Program-made: the position numbers and the translations under genes | Part shown: positions 57,634 to 64,000 of the stretch, piece by piece | Numbering within the stretch: position 1 is the first letter of the stretch | How the letters are laid out: every line of letters begins with the position of its first letter | Assembly (NCBI RefSeq): GCF_005239225.2 | Contig: NC_133300.1 | Span: 18,651,584-18,715,583 of the forward strand | Direction of reading: 5' to 3' | From: Populus alba | Lineage: Eukaryota; Streptophyta; Magnoliopsida; Malpighiales; Salicaceae | Length of the DNA stretch: 64,000 nt | Notes under the pieces: generated by a model | Seen by the model: the letters and a program-made list of their open reading frames with translations, nothing else | The model's database searches: none | Told to the model about the DNA's origin: nothing

Positions 57634-60600
57634 TTAATTGATACTAATCTTAGGAATGTGAGCTATCTTAGGCCAGTCCTCTCCTAAATCTTTCTCAGAC
57701 CTTTTTTTCAAATTTGAACAACCCCAAATGTATAGAGATTGGAGAGAAGTGAGATATTCAATCTGATTTGGCAAAGAAGCTAATCCCTCGCAGTCCCATA
57801 TTCTTAGAGATTGGAGAGAAGTGAGATGTTGGATACTCTCTGGCAATGAATTTAGCTCTGGACATCCATAAAGCTTCAAATCCTCAAGTGCCGTAAGATG
57901 TCGCACTCCCTCAGATAGAGATGTCAATTCATCACACAATACAACAGATAACTTGCGAAGAGAAGATAAGCCACACAGCCCATTCATTGGCAGACAATTT
58001 AATCTTCTACAAGAGTCTATCCTTAAAACCTCCAAGGAATTGAGGTTACGAAGACCTTCCTCTGGCAAGCTTTCAAGTTTCCCGCAATAAAAAATAGTCA
58101 AGCTTTTAAGAGCAGAAAGGTTATCTAATACCTTATTTGACAAAGACTCCAGATCTCGCATCTCATAAATTTCTAAGCTTTCTAGGAGGGTCTGATTTTG
58201 CAAAAACCCATCGGGAAGCTCCCTCACATCGTTAATCCCTTCAATATGAAGAGAAGTGATGGAAGTGAGATTCCTAACTGACATCAGCAACGAAGCATTC
58301 ACTCCAGAGATGCATCCTGTTTTGATGGAGGGTATAATTGGTATTTCGTTCAACACAGGGCAATCGAATATCCTCAATTCTCGAAGGAGAGGAAAAGTAC
58401 ATGCAGACCATTGCTTTAATCCCTCCATGTACTCAAAAGTCAACATCTCCAAAGATGGGAATGGACTTTGCCCATCTCCATACACATTGCTGTCAATACT
58501 CTTCACACCATCCATTTGACGCAATACAAGACTCTTGAGGAACTGCAGTTTCCCTAATGGTGGAAGTTGTTCACAGTTGGGAAATGCTGATAGCTCCATC
58601 TTTACCAGATTTGGTAGCGTCATGTTCAAGTTCATCATCCAATTAGGAAATGTTGAACCTCCATATCCACATATCCTCAACTTCTTCATATTTGAATGAG
58701 GTTGAAGCCCTTCAAGGACCTCCTCGCTATTTACCTGAATAACACTCTTTCTTTGTTGCGGTGGCACAACTAACCAAGGGTAAGAAAGGTAATCTCCATT
58801 ACCATGCCAAGATAAAGTATGATAAAAGAGTCGTCTTCAACTTCAACTTGGCACTTGTGGCATCTTTTAAATTCTTAACATTCACAAGATCTGTGATACT
58901 CAATTCACCAGCAAGATTATTCAACCCTTCCAGCTCACTTATGCGACGACCATTCTCCCAACCCACAATGAACAGGGTAAGTTTTCGCAAGCATATCAAT
59001 TCCCTCATTCCAGCAGGCATAAATCGAAGTGAACAACAACCCGTTATGTCAAGATAGACAAGATTTCTCATGTGCTTCATACCTTTTGGTAAATGGATGA
59101 GATTAGTGCAATCTCTCAGATCTAGTGTCTGGAGGTTTTGGAGAGAGGCTATACTTTCAGGCAGTGTTTTGATCCTGGAGCCTGATACATCTAGATACCT
59201 TAGATGTTTCAGATCACCAATTTGTTGGAATATTGCCAATTATGTTGACATTGTCAAAGAAGGAGGCTTGTTGGTGGCAACCACCAACCTTGACTTTGGT
59301 AGCCACCTTTGTTGAAGAAGAGATGAGTTTGGCAGCCACCATTGATGACAAAGGAGCAAGAGGAGCTGCCATTGATGCCTATAAAAGAGGCATGATCTTA
59401 GAGAGCAAAGTGTGAGAGTTGTGAGACATGTAGAGAGAAGAAGAGAGAAAGAAAGAGAAGGGCTGCCATCAGCAGCCCTGCTGCCTTAAGCAGCTGCTGC
59501 CCCATGTAGCAATGAGAGATGGGAGTTGAGTGGATGTGATCCTCCTCCATGTGTTGTATTCTTTCTCTATCTCTAAATAAAATGAACCTCTCCCGTGGAT
59601 GTAGGCAATTTGCCGAACCACGTTAAATATTGTGTCTCAGTGTGCTTACCCCTTCTATAAGCAAAGATCAGTACATCACCGGTCCCGGATTCCGCCCCAT
59701 CACAATTGACTTCGGCAATTTCTGTACGTCGACATTTTCTAAACTCAAGGCTCGATGTTTTCGACCAGGAATCTTTCCCCATCCATTCCAAAGATCATCA
59801 TTTCTCAAAAGAAGTGAGCGAAGTGATAGGACCTTGAGAACTTCAGAAGACGAAGCTACTTTGTTATAAAAAGAAACATGACGGGCAGTTTTAGGAATTT
59901 CCAGCTCCCCATCGCCTTCTATCGTATAGCACTCTTGTACTGCAATGGATTGTGCAAGATCGTGCATAAGATCATGCATTTTACATGTTATGTTGCCAAA
60001 TCCATCATCCTCGACCTCTTGCAGAAATGACCTTCCCACTAGTTCATTGAACATCTCAATACCCATGACGTGCAAATCCATTTCTCTTCTGCAAGAAATA
60101 AAGCCATTTGCCATCCACAAAGCAAGCAGCTCCTCCCTCCTCATCACCTTATCTTTTGGAAATATAGCGCAATAAGCAAAGCATTGCTTCAAATATGGTG
60201 ATAGATTAGTGTAACTCAACCTCAAAGCAGGTAAGATCTCGTTTGCTTCTTCTCTTAGATCCCAAATCTCACTTTCTTTAACAGCTATCCACTGATCTTC
60301 ACTTTCTTTTAACCGCATTAGGTTCCCTAGTGCCTTTATAGCTAAAGGAACACCACCACACTTCTTCACTATTGATACTCCAATGGCTTCCAGGCATGCC
60401 CGCTCCTCTTTCCTTCTCATCCTGAACGCAAGCTGTTGAAACAAATGCCAAGAATCTTCTTCAGACAATCTCCCCAAGTGCTTGACAAAAGCTGCTGTCA
60501 TTCTAAGAGCAACCATCTCAATACGCGTAGTTACCATGACAGCACTACCTTTAGCTCCGGACCTTAATACCTCCTTCAATTTATTCCACCTATCACCATA

Positions 60601-61434
60601 ACCATCCCACACATCATCCAATACAAGCAAAAACTTCTTTCCATTTAACTTCTCTTGGAGGCGTTGTTGCAAGGGATCCAATTCTTGAAGACCACAAGGA
60701 GCACCATCAATGGACTCTATGATGGCTCTTGTTAATCTTCTTACATCGAAATCAGTAGATACACACACCCAGATCCTCAAACCGAATTGCAGTTTAACCC
60801 TTTCTTCATTGTAGACCATTTGAGAAAGTGTTGTTTTTCCTAGTCCCCCCATTCCCCATATAGCATAAATAGGGAGATTGTCTGCATTAGAGAGCAGGAT
60901 GTTGACTAGTTCTTCCTTCTCCTTGCCTCTTCCGTAAATTTCTGATTCATTCACGAGTGAGCTGGTAAGCCGTCCATCGGAGGTATCAGCTGCTATGTCC
61001 CCAACTCGTGGTGTTAAATTGAACTTGTTTTTCTCATTGGCAATGGCATCCAGTTTGTTTCTCACATTTTTCAATTTATACGCCATTCTTAGTCGAAAGA
61101 CAAGTGGATTATGATTGATCGAAAAGAAGGATCTTAGTCGATTTTTGAGATCTCTTCGCTGCTGATGCCACTGAGCTTCAATGGCAAACTCATCTAGCAA
61201 ATCATCAACATCATAAGCTGCATCCTTGAGGTGTCTGAGCCACACCTTTATAGCCGGGTCCTTCCACTGCTTCACCTCTGCATCCTGGAGCACAGCTTGA
61301 GTAGTTATGAACGTGCGCTCGAGATGTTCAAGATCAGTCTCTAGGCTCCCAGCAAGTCCAAGCTCTTGAAGAATTGAGGAATTCAAGTTCCCCATGATTG
61401 TACTCGCGAGAGCAGAAACAATTGCATCAGCCAT
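57634..61434 (-). pseudogene. CC-NBS-LRR (NLR) disease resistance gene, broken by an insertion and a frameshift
   Basis: Intracellular immune receptor of the RGA-like CC-NBS-LRR class. From Met 61434 (MADAIVSALA) there is an Rx-type coiled-coil domain (…AAYDVDDLLDEF, about residues 1-180). The NB-ARC follows: P-loop GMGGLGKTT (about 194), kinase-2 LLVLDDVWD (about 270), GSAVMVTTR, CGGVPLAIKALG, CFAYCAIFPKD and MHD (KMHDLMHDLAQ, about 484). LRRs begin near residue 560. At LPKSI an insertion (59242-59702) replaces the frame by a short tail and stop. LRR coding resumes at 59236 (DLKHLRYLDVSGSRIKTLP), shifts frame near 58820 (about two bases lost) and runs from 58767 to the stop at 57634 (…[14 protein letters not shown]). 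Apart from these two lesions the frame is open; no intron is seen. The N-terminal 580 residues could still be made as a CC-NB protein. Confidence 0.92.
59242..59702 (+). mobile_element. Solo-LTR-like insertion in the NLR gene (about 461 bp)
   Basis: The insertion is flanked by CAATT on both sides (59237-59241 and 59703-59707). Inside, on the plus strand, are promoter- and LTR-like signals: 'ctataaaagaggc' near 59380, AATAAA near 59576 and the phrase 'gtaggcaatttgccgaacc', which I recall from plant copia LTRs. There is no coding capacity. It may be a solo LTR or a TRIM. The exact ends are not canonical (atgttgac...ccatca between the duplicates), so the borders may be off by a few bases. It lies antisense to the NLR gene. 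Confidence 0.7.
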
Positions 61435-62410
61435 AGCTTGTCTTGAAATGGAAAAGAAATGGATGTTGAGAAAAATAAGTAGAAAAGGTGCGAGGAAAAC
61501 TAAAAGCAGGGGATGGGAGCAAGAAATGGTAAAGTAAATATTGAGATGAGAAATGGCAAAGGTGAAAGCGTATGGTGATGAGCTTTTCTTCTGCTATTGA
61601 AGTTTCAGAGAAGCAACATGGCTTTGTTTTGAAGACAGAATTTGCTTATTGGTTTGTAAGAGTCTTCGTCCCGTGTTGGCCAACTCACTTGGGCTCCAGA
61701 CGGTGCAGACTTGACTAGGTATGCATCTCTCGTGAGTGAACTGTGTATTTCTCTCACATCAATTATGGTTGAGAGAGCGATTTTTAGTTTGTATTTACTA
61801 GCAAATACAAAGGCAAGTTGTCGAAGCATTTAATGATGACAACAACAACGGGCCATCTTTTCCAAGGATTTCTAAGCTCCCAAGGTGAAAATCAGCTGTG
61901 AAAGCTCATTGCATCTCGGCCTTTTTCTCCGACTATTTCCAAGTGCCTTCAGAAAATCCATACCCTTTTTAAACCTACACGAAAAGCAAAATGCTTTCAA
62001 AAGTCGTGAGAATCAGCTGTGGGAGTCCACATTTCATTAATTTTTTTTTTTAGTTTAACGTAGGTGTGCGGGTGAGCTTATGCGTATCTTGACTAATTCC
62101 ATGAACCCTGCACATTTCATTATTTCTTATGAACACTTAACAGTGCATATATATAGTAGAATTCCAACATATTTAAAAGTTTCTAGTAATTACTTTAAAT
62201 AGATGGTATATGCTACACTGTGAGTGGAGTTATTTTTTTCTGAATATAAAAAAAAAAAAAACTTCATACTAAACTTAGGATTTAAAAAAAAGAGAGGGTA
62301 ATTTAAACTAATTTAATGATTTTAAATAAAAAGTAATGATAGTAGATAAAATAAATTAATTAAAAATTAACATCTAGAATATATAAAAATAAAATACTCA
62401 AATTAACTCA
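61435..62410. other. Intergenic DNA between the NLR and GDSL genes
   Basis: Contains the upstream region of the NLR gene and AT-rich sequence. The first exon of the GDSL gene with its GDS block is not found here. No other gene is supported. Confidence 0.6.
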
Positions 62411-64000
62411 TATTTTAAGCATCCCACAGGAAGGGCTAGTGATGGTCGATTAATTCCAGATTTTATTTGTAAGTACAATACTTTGCAATTTTTCTTCTCC
62501 CTTTTTAATTTCTGCTCTTTTCTTTCTGTTTTGAAATAGATTGTTGGATACACACACACACACTATTGAATTTCCATATCACGCCCATTTGTATTTTTAA
62601 CTGATGTTTTGGGTGTCCTGTTTGTATTTTTAATTTAAAGACTCCCAAGTCTAAGACTCAAATTCAGCTTTATGAAAATTTTGGAGGGCCAAGGTTCCTT
62701 CAAAGCAAGTCTACATGCCACGCCCAATTCCTACCGCATCCTTAAAATCTAGTTCGTTTTCAAACTTAATATTACTGACACAATATGTTTTTGGCAAAAT
62801 GATTCTTGTAACTTTGTTGCAGCTGAATTTGCAAAGCTACCATTAATTCCACTATATTTACTACCCGGAAACGATCAATTCACAAATGGAGTCAACTTTG
62901 CATCAGGCGGAGCTGGTGCTCTCGTTGAAACTAATCAAGGACTGGTATGTGCTCCTTTTGCTAAATTATTCCTGCCTGTTGGACTTGATTTAGCTTGAAT
63001 AAATCTGTGTGCATAAACCTGAATTCATATAAAGTTATCCATCTCTTAAGTTGCATGATTACTTATACTTTTTTTTTTTTTTTCATTTTTCCCGCTTGTT
63101 CCTTCATAGATTATGGACTTTAAAACTCAATTAAGTAATTTCAAGAATATGGAGAAGCAGCTAAGGCAAAAACTAGGAGCTTCAGAAGTTAAGACTTTGT
63201 TATCCACAGCTGTTTACATGTTCAGCATTGGAACTAACGACTACATGGTACCTTTCACCTCAAACTCCACTGTGCTTCAATCCTACTCCAAAAAGGAGTA
63301 TGTCAAGATGGTAATTGGCAACATAACAACCGTGATCCAAGTAATTAACATGTTCAGACCATATGAATTAATTCTTTATTTCATTTTCTTCCCCAAGTTC
63401 ATCAAACTAAGATTGCATTAATTTTGCTGTCTCAGGAAATTTATAAGATAGGGGGAAGGAAATTTGGGCTATCAAAGTTGCTTCCTTTAGGTTGTCCACC
63501 AATCTCTCGAGCACTAGAAATAGTCAGAACAGGTGGCTCTGGCTGCATGGAAGAAGTTACAGTGCTTTCAAAACTACACAACAGAGCACTCCCTAAAGCT
63601 CTCAAAGAGCTTAAGAGCCAACTAGAAGGATGTACTTATTCAATTTTTGATGCCTACACTGCCGGAACTGCAATTTTCAATAACCCTTCAAAATATGGTG
63701 AGGCCTCTAGCTTACAGAGTTTCCTTTATCTGCTGATATGATGTGAGGACTATCTGATTCCATTTTCACATTTTTGTGTGAAGGTTTCGAAGAGGTGAAA
63801 ATGGCATGCTGTGGCAGTGGTCCATTGAGAGCTTCCATTACTTGCGGCCAGAAAGTATACCAACTGTGCGATAACGCTAGCGAATATTTATTCTTTGATG
63901 GAATTCATCCAACCGAAAAGGCCAACTATCAGTTTGCAAAGCTAATGTGGGATGGGAGTCCTAAAATCGTCAAGCCTTACAACCTGAAGACACTGTTCGA
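62411..64000 (+). pseudogene. GDSL esterase/lipase, 5' exon missing, runs off the window
   Basis: GDSL esterases are secreted plant hydrolases of lipids and esters. Pieces joined by GT/AG borders: a remnant ending at 62468 (HPTGRASDGRLIPDFI), then 62823-62944, 63110-63340, 63436-63697 and 63784 to the window end. Visible blocks are NFASGGAGA (block II, Gly), GTNDY (block III, Asn), and FFDGIHPT (block V, catalytic Asp and His). Block I with the nucleophile Ser (usually FGDSLFD) should be in the preceding exon but is not present between the NLR gene and 62411. The sequence left of the remnant is AT-rich and unlike the family. The gene thus lacks its signal peptide and nucleophile unless they lie farther away, beyond the NLR gene. 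The remaining frame has no stop up to 64000. Confidence 0.82.

Noticed and set aside
61605..61829. 74-codon minus-strand ORF upstream of the NLR
   Set aside because: No recognisable domain and no codon or context support; treated as chance.

Overview
This is a transposon-rich nuclear segment of a woody eudicot. Poplar or another member of the willow family (Salicaceae) fits best, mainly because of the style of the NLR resistance gene and its repeat families; that placement is inference from recalled homologues and was not searched. Genes have introns with GT/AG borders, intergenic DNA is AT-rich, and most of the window is LTR retrotransposon or CACTA transposon sequence. A run of exactly 500 N (1888-2387) is an artificial scaffold gap, so the first 1.9 kb may not truly adjoin the rest.

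Layout. 1-1887: decayed reverse-strand piece of a Tat-like LTR element. 2388-2791: broken LONELY GUY (cytokinin-activating) reading frame running into the gap. 3.15-11.3 kb: Athila-type Ty3/gypsy element on the minus strand with one LTR (9356-11303), gag-pol with several frameshifts, and a small unrecognised ORF after integrase; it sits in the 5' side of a truncated Ty1/copia element (11304-12.8 kb). 14.6-21.2 kb: patatin-like phospholipase gene 1, with a complete 4.8 kb copia element inside intron 1. 22.5-31.3 kb: a nearly complete CACTA (En/Spm) element with two decayed transposase genes. 32.5-37.3 kb: a second copy of the same copia element in the opposite orientation. 40.2-42.1 kb: patatin-like gene 2, intact. 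43.8-46.3 kb: a small CACTA-like element and a MITE with 8 bp target duplications. 48.0-57.5 kb: a complete Tat-like LTR retrotransposon carrying gag only. 57.6-61.4 kb: a CC-NBS-LRR resistance gene on the minus strand, broken by a ~460 bp LTR-like insertion and a frameshift. 62.4-64.0 kb: the 3' part of a GDSL esterase/lipase gene running off the window.

The host genes are a tandem patatin pair (lipid acyl hydrolases often linked to defence), an NLR and a GDSL lipase. Only patatin gene 2 reads as clearly intact. Many frameshifts, in host genes and transposons alike, are single-base changes in homopolymers, which suggests residual long-read assembly errors as well as real decay. No clearly new system was found. 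The best candidates for novelty are the extra ORF behind the Athila integrase, the third array of transposase-binding-type repeats inside the CACTA element, and the hairpin minisatellite of the gag-only Tat element.
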